A stretch of DNA of 6,206 bases from Sphingobacterium sp. (GTDB taxonomy: Bacteria > Bacteroidota > Bacteroidia > Sphingobacteriales > Sphingobacteriaceae): assembly GCA_030146225.1 (NCBI GenBank), contig JASLCA010000248.1, positions 1 to 6,206 of the forward strand. The letters are read 5' to 3'. Below the pieces are notes generated by a model, which searched no databases, was not told the origin of the DNA, and saw only the letters and a list, made by a program, of their open reading frames with translations. Below are positions 1 to 6,206 of the stretch, one piece after another. Positions within the stretch are counted from its first letter, which is position 1, and every line of letters starts with the position of its first letter. Position numbers and translations under genes: made by a program.

Positions 1-452
1 AACCTTATTTCCTCATCCCAAGCCTTTGAATGCTAGCGGAAATTTATCGAATAACAGAATAGCAGCAAGCGCTACGACTTCCAGATTTTTAACAATACTT
101 AGACCAGCTGCAAAAAACAGGTAGCCCCCCTTAATAAGCGCCTTCCTGAATATACCTTAGCTAATCCTGATCGACTTGTCCTGTCCGTAGGCATACAGGA
201 GATAAAACTGCCCCCGCCCTTTACAGCTATTTTAGGCTGAGTTAGAATGAAGAGCATACTTCAACTCTGTGCCTAGCACTATAGGATGATAATAATTTCT
301 AGATTTAAAGACAAAAGGGGAAATTAAACAAAGGCTTAAAAGCCAATATGCCCATCAGAACTTACCAAATCTGGCAGCAGCATACTTAATCTAGTAACTG
401 ACTGTCTAGAAACAAACTACTGACTTCCTGCATAAAGCATTGCATAGAAGCG

Positions 453-471
453 TAAATCCGAGAAGGATTTA
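453..471 (+). other. Small hairpin upstream of the transporter gene
   Basis: TAAATCC (453-459) can pair perfectly with GGATTTA (465-471) across a five-base loop. The following bases (ATTCTTTCCTT) are pyrimidine-rich but not a clean T run, so it is at best a weak terminator for any transcription entering from the left. A role as a leader structure is equally possible. No partner gene is visible to decide between these. Confidence 0.3.
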
Positions 472-489
472 ATTCTTTCCTTATGCATA

Positions 490-501
490 TAAGTGCACTT
501 A
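490..501. promoter_or_regulatory. Perfect 12-bp palindrome, possible operator
   Basis: TAAGTGCACTTA reads the same on both strands. It abuts an 8-bp palindrome, TATGCATA (482-489). The pair lies about 90 bases upstream of the -7 box of the transporter gene, a plausible distance for a dimeric regulator. It does not resemble the proteobacterial Pho box (CTGTCAT repeats), so phosphate control cannot be claimed. Short palindromes also occur by chance in AT-rich DNA. Confidence 0.25.
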
Positions 502-587
502 AAATCGGCAAGCAGGGAAATCCAGCTATTCATTTTAATAAAAAAATCTCTTAACATTAAATTAATATACGGATCACCTTTTGTTCA

Positions 588-595
588 TACCTTTG
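588..595 (+). promoter_or_regulatory. Bacteroidota-type -7 promoter box of the transporter gene
   Basis: TACCTTTG is an exact match to the TAnnTTTG -7 consensus used by the main sigma factor of Bacteroidota, and is followed by C as is common. No good -33 TTG element is visible at the usual spacing. Transcription should begin a few bases after 595, which gives a very short leader of roughly 8-10 bases before the ATG at 610. It lies inside the longer reading frame that opens at 493, so it also argues for the 610 start. Confidence 0.55.
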
Positions 596-609
596 CAAAA
601 ATTATATGT

Positions 610-2871
610 ATGGATAATTATTTATATCTCGTAATTATTACGCTTGTCACGCTAGGAATCATTGACCTGATGGTCGGTGTTACGAATGATGCTGTAAATT
701 TTTTAAACTCAGCGATTGGTTCCAAAGCCATCTCTTTCCGCTTGATTATGATTCTGGCCAGTGCAGGTATATTGTCTGGGGCTGTTTTCTCAAGTGGAAT
801 GATGGAGATTGCTCGAAGTGGAATTTACGTTCCAGGGATGTTCAGCTTCAATGATGTGGTTATTATTTTCCTCGCTGTTATGATTACCGACATCATACTT
901 CTGGATGTATTCAACTATTTCGGTCTTCCAACCTCTACCACAGTATCCATTGTCTTTGAACTCTTAGGGGCTGCAGTATGTCTTGGATTGTACAAAATAG
1001 CAAGTAGTACAGACGATTGGTCTACCCTTTCCCAGTATATTAATACGGAGAAGGCTTCGGAAATTGTGATTAGTATTCTCTTGTCCGTATTACTGTCTTT
1101 CACTGTGGGCATGGCAGTTCAATACTTTTCACGCCTCATTTTCACCTTTCAATACGAACGAAAAATAAAAACCTTTGGGGTTTTATTTGGGGGTATTGCA
1201 CTCTCTTCTATCTGTTATTTTATCCTTATAAAAGGATTGAAGACAGTTTCCTTTATTGATGCATCGACGAAGGATTGGATCGGCACCCATGAGCTCCAGC
1301 TGATACTAGGAAGTTTTGTCTTGTTTACGCTACTTAGCTTTATCCTCACCAGATTAAAAATCAATATTTTAAAAGTCATTATCGGTGTAGGTACCTTCGG
1401 TTTAGCACTTTCCTTTGCAGGGAATGATCTCGTTAACTTTATCGGTGTACCGGTCGCTGCTATTCAAGCAATAGGTTTCTTCCAGGCATCTGGCGGCAAT
1501 CCAGACACCTATATGATGACAGAACTAGCCTCTGCCGATATTGTTGCTCCATTCTGGATTTTATTTATCGCAGGTGCGATTATGATTATTACCTTATGGA
1601 CATCCAGTAAAGCAAAGACCGTTATCGAAACCGAAATGAGTCTTAGCAGCCAAGACGGGGGAACAGAAAAGTTCCAACCCAATACCTTGTCCCGTTGGAT
1701 AGTAAGAGGCTTTGTAAATATTGGCGGAGCTATCAGCTATTTGATGCCACGCACGCTACAATCCCGCTTGGATAGCCGTTTTGAAAAAACATCTTTGGGC
1801 AAAAAGAGTAAAGATGAATCGCCCATGTTTGATATGGTGCGTGCCTCCGTCAACCTTATGGTGGCAAGTAGCCTTATTGCATTGGGAACATCTATGAAGC
1901 TCCCCTTATCCACAACCTATGTTACATTTATGGTTGCAATGGGTACAGCTTTCGCCGATAGAGCTTGGGATAGAGAGAGTGCTGTGTACCGTGTATCTGG
2001 GGTATTTCATGTTATCGGAGGATGGTTCCTTACAGCAGCTACAGCCTTTGCTGGAGCACTAGCTATTGCCTACCTGCTTAAAATTGGGGGCATTATTACA
2101 TTTGTTGGTGCATTAATTTTCTTAGCCGTGCTATTAGTATTTAATGCTAAAAGCCATAAAAAGAAAGTAGCAGCACAAGCTGAGCGCAAGCTTAAACTTG
2201 GTAAAGAGGATATACATACCTTACAACAAGTTTCTGATGCAAGTGCAAATCAGATCAGTGAAGTATTTGCTAAATCCAACATGTTCTATAAAGAGATTGT
2301 TGAGGGGCTAATCACCAACGACTTGAGCAGCCTTTCCATGAACAAGAAATTGATTAAGAAGTTCTTGCGGGATTTGGACTCTACGAATGACAACCTATAC
2401 AATTTTATTCGCAATCTTGACGCCACCTCTGTTAAAGGTAGTAGGTTCTATATTATGTCCCTAGGCTACCTACAAGATATTGTAGAGAACCTATATGTTA
2501 TTGCAGGCAATGCACACAATCATGTTGACAACAACCATAAACTGCTCAAAGAGTATCAAGGGAATGACTTACGTCTGGTTACCAATGTACTAGGCAACTG
2601 GTATGCAGAAGTCTATCGATTGTATAAACGGCGTGATTTCTTGAAGCTCGAAGCCACAATGAAACAGCGTGATGAGCTTCAAAAAGCAATAAACGAGCTA
2701 TTGGATAGACAGATAGATCATATTCGAACCACAGAAAACAGTCCAAAGAACAGTAAGCTTTACTTCTCTATCCTATTAGAGACCAATGAGCTGATTAGTT
2801 CTACATTTAAACTTTTAAGGTTATTTAAAGAGTTTGAAGAGTTTAAATTAAACAATAAGAAACAAAACTAA
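610..2871 (+). CDS. Inorganic phosphate transporter, Pit/PHO4 family, with C-terminal PhoU-like domain
   Basis: This is an inner-membrane anion permease of the PHO4 family (PF01384), 753 residues long. Family members usually take up phosphate driven by protons or sodium; some carry sulfate. Both inverted family repeats are visible. The first has GVTNDAVNFLNSAIGSKA (23-40) and GLPTSTT (105-111). The second has AGNDLVNFIGVPVAAI (270-285) and KLPLSTT (430-436). About twelve hydrophobic segments span residues 5-512, with a charged cytoplasmic loop at about 333-405. Residues about 515-753 are helical and charged and resemble a PhoU-like regulatory domain, which explains the length compared with about 500 residues for E. 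coli PitA. The ATG at 610 is preferred over that at 493: the family homology starts there and the -7 box lies just before it. A terminator follows directly. Phosphate as substrate is inferred from the family; sulfate cannot be excluded. Confidence 0.93.
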   Translation: MDNYLYLVIITLVTLGIIDLMVGVTNDAVNFLNSAIGSKAISFRLIMILASAGILSGAVFSSGMMEIARSGIYVPGMFSFNDVVIIFLAVMITDIILLDVFNYFGLPTSTTVSIVFELLGAAVCLGLYKIASSTDDWSTLSQYINTEKASEIVISILLSVLLSFTVGMAVQYFSRLIFTFQYERKIKTFGVLFGGIALSSICYFILIKGLKTVSFIDASTKDWIGTHELQLILGSFVLFTLLSFILTRLKINILKVIIGVGTFGLALSFAGNDLVNFIGVPVAAIQAIGFFQASGGNPDTYMMTELASADIVAPFWILFIAGAIMIITLWTSSKAKTVIETEMSLSSQDGGTEKFQPNTLSRWIVRGFVNIGGAISYLMPRTLQSRLDSRFEKTSLGKKSKDESPMFDMVRASVNLMVASSLIALGTSMKLPLSTTYVTFMVAMGTAFADRAWDRESAVYRVSGVFHVIGGWFLTAATAFAGALAIAYLLKIGGIITFVGALIFLAVLLVFNAKSHKKKVAAQAERKLKLGKEDIHTLQQVSDASANQISEVFAKSNMFYKEIVEGLITNDLSSLSMNKKLIKKFLRDLDSTNDNLYNFIRNLDATSVKGSRFYIMSLGYLQDIVENLYVIAGNAHNHVDNNHKLLKEYQGNDLRLVTNVLGNWYAEVYRLYKRRDFLKLEATMKQRDELQKAINELLDRQIDHIRTTENSPKNSKLYFSILLETNELISSTFKLLRLFKEFEEFKLNNKKQN

Positions 2872-2883
2872 CTTGAGTTAGTT
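2866..2883 (+). other. Hairpin overlapping the transporter stop codon
   Basis: AACTAAC (2866-2872) pairs with GTTAGTT (2877-2883) around a TTGA loop, and the TAA stop (2869-2871) lies in the left arm. The right arm also belongs to a perfect 12-bp palindrome, TTAGTTAACTAA (2878-2889), which overlaps the base of the downstream terminator. The structures are partly exclusive. The hairpin may help to protect the 3' end or tune termination; this is inference. Confidence 0.35.
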
Positions 2884-2887
2884 AACT

Positions 2888-2914
2888 AAAGCCCGACATT
2901 GATCGGGCTTTTTT
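2888..2914 (+). terminator. Rho-independent terminator of the transporter gene
   Basis: AAAGCCCGA (2888-2896) pairs perfectly with TCGGGCTTT (2903-2911) around a six-base loop (CATTGA). The right arm runs into six T residues (2909-2914). It begins 17 bases after the stop codon. The A run on the left arm also gives the opposite strand a T run, so it could stop transcription from both sides. It separates the transporter from the DUF389 gene downstream. Confidence 0.9.
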
Positions 2915-2926
2915 AGGTTCAAAAAC

Positions 2927-2940
2927 ACTTGATATCAAGT
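2927..2940. promoter_or_regulatory. Perfect 14-bp palindrome, possible operator
   Basis: ACTTGATATCAAGT is a perfect palindrome 12 bases after the terminator T run and about 270 bases upstream of the DUF389 start. It has no loop and no T run, so it is more like a protein-binding site than a terminator. No regulator gene lies nearby to name a ligand, and chance cannot be excluded. Confidence 0.3.
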
Positions 2941-3030
2941 TATTTATGAGAAGTCTGAAAGCCTTCGAAAGACAAAGAAGCCCAAGCCCCCCTAAAGAAT
3001 ACAGTAAAAAACAGCGGCAATGGATTATTC

Positions 3031-3064
3031 ATGCCCTTTACTATTCATCTCTGATAAAAGGCAT
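3031..3064. repeat. Imperfect inverted repeat upstream of the DUF389 gene
   Basis: ATGCCCTTTA (3031-3040) and TAAAAGGCAT (3055-3064) pair at nine of ten positions across a 14-base loop. The direct repeat TATTCAT (3026-3032 and 3042-3048) overlaps it. No T run follows, so termination is unlikely. It may be a leader structure or a binding site for the DUF389 transcription unit. No riboswitch class was recognised. Confidence 0.25.
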
Positions 3065-3166
3065 AAATACGCAGTCTGCAGATGGATTCCTGTGGTATTC
3101 TCTATGCAGCAAGGCAGCCTGAGAATAAATTGTTGATTAAGAAACTATATATCGGGGAATTTTATT

Positions 3167-3174
3167 TTCCTTTG
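3167..3174 (+). promoter_or_regulatory. Weak candidate -7 box for the DUF389 gene
   Basis: TTCCTTTG differs from the TAnnTTTG consensus at one position and ends 33 bases before the ATG at 3208, a reasonable leader length. No -33 element is seen at the expected spacing. It is the best candidate in the leader, and its position would fit the 3208 start rather than the upstream ATG at 3082. Confidence 0.25.
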
Positions 3175-3207
3175 TCTAGATATGTTATTAAACTAAACGT
3201 AAATCTA

Positions 3208-4521
3208 ATGGGTAAAATCGTCGATTTCTTCAACCTTCATCAAGGTGAGGACAAGAAAGAGAGAGTACTGGAGAATGTAACCGCAAATATTTCCTTTCGT
3301 GGAGCCAACCTATGGATACTGGCATGCGCTATCGTAGTAGCCTCTGTAGGTCTTAATGTTAACTCCACAGCCGTTATTATCGGAGCGATGCTAATATCAC
3401 CGCTGATGGGACCTATAGTAGGAGCTGGCTTTGCCCTAGGCACCTATGACTTCGGCCTCCTGAAAAAATCTTTAAAAAATTTATTGATTGCTACTTTAGT
3501 GAGCCTTTTCGTTTCCTATCTATATTTCCTACTTAGCCCGTTCAAAGAGGCTCAATCGGAACTATTAGCACGTACCTCTCCCAATATCTATGATGTGCTA
3601 ATCGCTTTCTTCGGGGGGCTTGTAGGGGTTATTGCCATAACACGCGTGGAAAAAGGCAATCCCATACCTGGAGTTGCCATCGCCACAGCATTAATGCCTC
3701 CACTTTGTACTGCCGGCTATGGATTAGCAATCGGTAATATATCCTACTTTGGAGGGGCTATGTATCTATATACGATCAATTGCTTCTTTATCTGCATCTC
3801 TACATTCGTAATTGTAAAATTCTTGAAGTATCCTAGTGTTGAATTCTTAAATGAAGGCAAGAAAAAACGCATCACGCGAACCATTACATTGATGATATTT
3901 GTTATGATAGTCCCGAGTTCATACCTAGCCTATGCCCTCTTACAGGAGAAGAAATTTACACAAAATGTAAATAATTTTATTCAGGTAGAACTGGTACAAA
4001 AGGGATATACACTAATATATGAAAAGACAGCCTTTAAACGAAGTCCTAAAAAAGTGGAAGTTGCTTTCTTAGATAAGAAATTCACCTCAGCTGAGCTTGC
4101 GGATTTAAAGTCTAAGATGAAGACCTATAATCTAGAAAACACCGAATTACTTATTAGACAGGATAGCACCGACTTGAAAAGGGACATACTTGCAGAAATA
4201 AACAAGCGCTCTGACAATGTATCCGAAAAGGATATCCTGATCCAGAATTTACGCAAAGATCTTGCTACCTATAAATTTGATGACCAAGATCTCGTTCGTG
4301 AGATTAGCATACTATTCCCCTCGGTTACACCTTTTTCTATAGGAAAGCAGTTAACCGTCCTCAATGTTGACAGTATGCAGATGGAAACCGTGTTGTTGTA
4401 TGGAGGAAAAGAGATGCTCCCTGAAGCTGAACACAAAAAACTAAAGGATTGGTTGGCGATGAAGATAAAAGGTGGGAAAATAAGAATATTGAAATTAGAG
4501 AAAGGCGACAGTATAAAGTAG
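3208..4521 (+). CDS. DUF389 family membrane protein with soluble C-terminal domain
   Basis: This is a 437-residue integral membrane protein of the DUF389 family (PF04087), whose biochemical role is unknown. The hallmark core is clear: residues 45-71 contain ASVGLNVNSTAVIIGAML followed by ISPLMGPI. A second conserved stretch, PGVAIATALMPPLCTAGYGLAIG, lies at about 154-176. Six or seven hydrophobic segments cover residues 34-246. Residues 247-437 are soluble and charged, with two beta-alpha-beta-like units at about 282-317 and 392-430; which side of the membrane they face is not determined. The ATG at 3208 is chosen because the family-like sequence begins there. The in-frame ATG at 3082 would add 42 residues without hydrophobic or family character and would cover the leader. 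The gene follows the phosphate transporter in the same direction but behind a terminator, so it is probably transcribed alone. The family call is firm; the function is not known. Confidence 0.9.
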   Translation: MGKIVDFFNLHQGEDKKERVLENVTANISFRGANLWILACAIVVASVGLNVNSTAVIIGAMLISPLMGPIVGAGFALGTYDFGLLKKSLKNLLIATLVSLFVSYLYFLLSPFKEAQSELLARTSPNIYDVLIAFFGGLVGVIAITRVEKGNPIPGVAIATALMPPLCTAGYGLAIGNISYFGGAMYLYTINCFFICISTFVIVKFLKYPSVEFLNEGKKKRITRTITLMIFVMIVPSSYLAYALLQEKKFTQNVNNFIQVELVQKGYTLIYEKTAFKRSPKKVEVAFLDKKFTSAELADLKSKMKTYNLENTELLIRQDSTDLKRDILAEINKRSDNVSEKDILIQNLRKDLATYKFDDQDLVREISILFPSVTPFSIGKQLTVLNVDSMQMETVLLYGGKEMLPEAEHKKLKDWLAMKIKGGKIRILKLEKGDSIK

Positions 4522-4590
4522 CTCATATCCACAAGCCCTAAAGCAGGATAATGACTTGCTAATGAAAGAGAAAGGAAATTAATTGAACAA

Positions 4591-4626
4591 TCACCCCCAT
4601 TAATCTAATTTATTTTGAGGGGATGA
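4591..4626 (-). terminator. Possible terminator of the beta-barrel gene
   Basis: In the convergent gap, TCACCCCC (4591-4598) pairs with GGGGATGA (4619-4626) with one mismatch and a loop of about 20 bases. Read on the minus strand, the stem begins 42 bases after the beta-barrel stop codon and is followed by T-rich sequence (TTGTTCAATTAATTT). On the plus strand the stem is followed by A-rich sequence, so it is unlikely to end the DUF389 transcript. The long loop and broken T run make this tentative. Confidence 0.4.
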
Positions 4627-4668
4627 AAATAAGAAAAATTGTCCAAGAATTCAGATATAGCTTACTAA

Positions 4669-6206
4669 TTACAACCGCAGATCAACATCATCCGTTTGGG
4701 TAGTTTTGCTTTTTATTGAATCAGAAAATTTCTTCCCAAACGCATAAGAAACAGTGAAATTTAAATTGGAAAAATTACGATTTTGTATTATTTCCTGTTT
4801 TAGATTTAATGTATTCAATTGAATCTCGCGTCTGCCATTTATTTTGAACATGTCGACATAAGAAAGTTTAACATTAAACTTATCCTTAAACACATTAGTC
4901 GCCACTAAAAAAGAAGTAAATGGTCTTTCCTTTGTTTTGGAAAAAAGATCATATCTTCTCGAATCATAATCAATTAATAAAGAAGTTTGAACTTTCTTAA
5001 ACAGTTTAGCAGAGAAATTAATTGTCCCTATAACACCGAATCCAGAATTAAAAACACGCTCCTCTCCCCCCCTGCTTAAATGATTATAATTTATTCCAGC
5101 ACTTGTATAGAGCTTTACAGTTTTTGAAAGAACTAAATCATGTCCAAGATTGATTCTGCCTCTTCTTATCCCACCGATATTAGCCTTTGTATATATTAGG
5201 GTATCACCAGAGTTACGAATATCCTGGTAAATCGAATTACTATTTAGGAGGTAATTTGCAGTGAACGAAAGAAAATTCTTTTTATAAGGTTTATTAAAAG
5301 AAAAACTATAAGTATCGGAATAAGATTGCTTCAAATCCGCATTGCCTTGTTCGAATGTTGTTGGATCTATTATTATTATATGTTTATTGAGATCAATAGG
5401 CGTAGGACGATGCAATTTACGGAAATATCCTACTGACAATCTACTTGATTTCCCTGTCTTAATTCCCAGTGTTGCACTTGGTAAGAGACTATAAAAGGAT
5501 CTTTCATTATCATCCATGATATTTTTAGACATATCGTAGTATAGAGTGCTAGAAAAATCCAATATCTTTCCAACACGGAATTGCAAGTCTGAATATAAGC
5601 CTAAATTGTATTGTTTAATATTATCTATTTCATCAAGTTTATAGTTTCTGTCTGTAAACTTCAATCCAAAATCGTATAGGGCCTCTTTAAAAAAATTGGA
5701 TTTGCCATCAACATAAGTCTCTATTGTTAAATCGGATAACCCAGAAAAAACTTTATTACTAATTTCTTTGCCGTTAGATAGCTTATAAAAGTCATTCTTG
5801 CTATAATCAGTATATTTACCTTTAACAGAAACGTTATGGCCTTTAAGCTTCTTGTCATAAACACCGTCCAACGTATAAATCCAATAATCGTCAACCGTCT
5901 GAGCAGCGAATTGATTTTCAGCATTATTACTGAGAATTGTCCCTATAGTTTTTCCATTTAATTTATAGCCAAAATAATCAAACCTAAAGAAAAGATCACT
6001 CGTTGAATCTGGTGTAAATTTGACGTCTAAATTGGCCTCTTTTTGTCTATTCTGTGTTTTTCTAAAACTAGACTGACGATAATACCCACTATTAACTTCC
6101 CTATAGATTTCTGTCTCAGTTTTTTGATCCTGCTCAGAAAAGCTGAAAGCGGATCGAAATAACCATTTTCCGGATTTCAAGGATATTGACGGATTTATGC
6201 CTTGTC
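4669..6206 (-). CDS. Outer-membrane beta-barrel protein (TonB-receptor-like), 3' part, runs off window
   Basis: This is the C-terminal 511 residues of an outer-membrane beta-barrel protein. The reading frame stays open to the right window edge, so the true start, signal peptide and any carboxypeptidase-like and plug domains lie outside. The apparent start at 6180 is only an internal TTG. The sequence shows the alternating polar/hydrophobic strands of the OMP_b-brl_3 type (PF14905) common in Bacteroidota. The conserved-looking part is RLSVGYFRKLHRPTPIDLN (about 255-273 of the visible part) followed by a GNADLKQSYSDTYSFSF stretch. The last barrel strand, NLNFTVSYAFGKKF, is followed by an 18-residue polar tail ending in DVDLRL. 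Such proteins are usually TonB-dependent-receptor relatives; the ligand cannot be told. It is convergent with the DUF389 gene and clearly more AT-rich than the two plus-strand genes. The barrel call is solid; a transport role is inferred. Confidence 0.85.
   Translation of the reverse strand, partial: QGINPSISLKSGKWLFRSAFSFSEQDQKTETEIYREVNSGYYRQSSFRKTQNRQKEANLDVKFTPDSTSDLFFRFDYFGYKLNGKTIGTILSNNAENQFAAQTVDDYWIYTLDGVYDKKLKGHNVSVKGKYTDYSKNDFYKLSNGKEISNKVFSGLSDLTIETYVDGKSNFFKEALYDFGLKFTDRNYKLDEIDNIKQYNLGLYSDLQFRVGKILDFSSTLYYDMSKNIMDDNERSFYSLLPSATLGIKTGKSSRLSVGYFRKLHRPTPIDLNKHIIIIDPTTFEQGNADLKQSYSDTYSFSFNKPYKKNFLSFTANYLLNSNSIYQDIRNSGDTLIYTKANIGGIRRGRINLGHDLVLSKTVKLYTSAGINYNHLSRGGEERVFNSGFGVIGTINFSAKLFKKVQTSLLIDYDSRRYDLFSKTKERPFTSFLVATNVFKDKFNVKLSYVDMFKINGRREIQLNTLNLKQEIIQNRNFSNLNFTVSYAFGKKFSDSIKSKTTQTDDVDLRL

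Larger units (their letters stand above)
1..609. other. Leader and intergenic region without a convincing gene
   Basis: All six frames are broken by frequent stops, and no frame holds a recognisable protein with a start codon. The best coding-like stretch is on the minus strand: 47 sense codons (156 down to 16) ending in TGA at 13-15. They read as a hydrophobic segment containing GGYLFFAAGLSIVKN and then LLFDKFPLAFKGLG. It has no start codon, and the same frame is stopped by TAA at 157-159 and again at 232-234. It could be the decayed 3' end of a small membrane protein, or chance. No tRNA cloverleaf or other RNA gene was recognised. The right-hand part (about 450-609) holds the small palindromes and the promoter listed separately and is probably the leader of the transporter gene. 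Confidence 0.6.

Noticed and set aside
123..131. AGCCCCCCT repeated at 2985-2993
   Set aside because: This is a nine-base match dominated by a C run, with unrelated flanks. It is too short to call a repeat element.
99..194. 31-codon minus-strand ATG frame
   Set aside because: It has basic, low-information content, no leader signal and no recognisable family. It is only mentioned as a possible frameshift partner of the 13-156 stretch.
493..609. N-terminal extension of the transporter from the ATG at 493
   Set aside because: The added 39 residues match no family feature, and the -7 promoter box lies inside them. The conserved transporter sequence begins at the ATG at 610.
915..1112. Minus-strand open frame inside the transporter gene
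   Set aside because: It is antisense to strongly conserved transporter sequence and resembles no protein; a shadow frame.
3082..3207. N-terminal extension of the DUF389 protein from the ATG at 3082
   Set aside because: The added 42 residues have no membrane or family character, and the stretch looks like a leader. The ATG at 3208 fits the family start.
3240..3443. Minus-strand open frame inside the DUF389 gene
   Set aside because: It is antisense to the conserved DUF389 core; a shadow frame.
4269..4532. Minus-strand open frame over the DUF389 3' end
   Set aside because: It overlaps the real coding sequence almost fully and has a low-complexity Ser/Phe/Ile composition typical of a shadow.
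5727..5924. Second minus-strand frame inside the beta-barrel gene
   Set aside because: It is an out-of-frame shadow of the beta-barrel coding sequence.
6178..6180. Start codon of the beta-barrel gene at 6180
   Set aside because: It is an internal TTG (Leu). The frame continues without a stop to the window edge (upstream residues QGINPSIS), so the gene is simply cut off.
1..6206. CRISPR array, tRNA, insertion sequence or defence system
   Set aside because: No regularly spaced repeats, cloverleaf, transposase, terminal repeats or nuclease/helicase domains were seen on either strand.

Overview
The window looks like chromosomal DNA of a Bacteroidota bacterium, most likely in or near the Sphingobacteriaceae (inference). 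The reasons are a TAnnTTTG-type -7 promoter box, A-rich leaders without Shine-Dalgarno sequences, a long phosphate-transporter variant with a PhoU-like tail, and an outer-membrane beta-barrel protein of the kind that is abundant in this phylum. No RNA gene, CRISPR array, insertion sequence or integrase was seen.

Layout. Positions 1-609 hold no convincing gene. They contain a possible, weakly supported gene remnant on the minus strand (13-156), a few short palindromes and a hairpin, and a good -7 box (588-595) just before the first gene. Positions 610-2871 (+) encode a 753-residue Pit/PHO4-family anion transporter with a C-terminal cytoplasmic PhoU-like helical domain. A strong Rho-independent terminator (2888-2914) closes it. 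The next 290 bases carry a perfect 14-bp palindrome and an imperfect inverted repeat. Positions 3208-4521 (+) encode a 437-residue DUF389 membrane protein with a soluble C-terminal domain. After a 147-base convergent gap, the 3' part of an outer-membrane beta-barrel protein gene lies on the minus strand (4669 to the window edge).

How the genes fit together. The transporter and the DUF389 gene share an orientation, but the terminator and the 336-base gap argue for separate transcription units. Their adjacency is the only hint of a functional link. The beta-barrel gene is convergent and visibly more AT-rich, so it is probably unrelated in function. Within what can be read, this is mostly an ordinary housekeeping-type region. 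The least understood parts are the DUF389 C-terminal domain, which seems to hold two related beta-alpha-beta units, and the palindromes in the two gene leaders.
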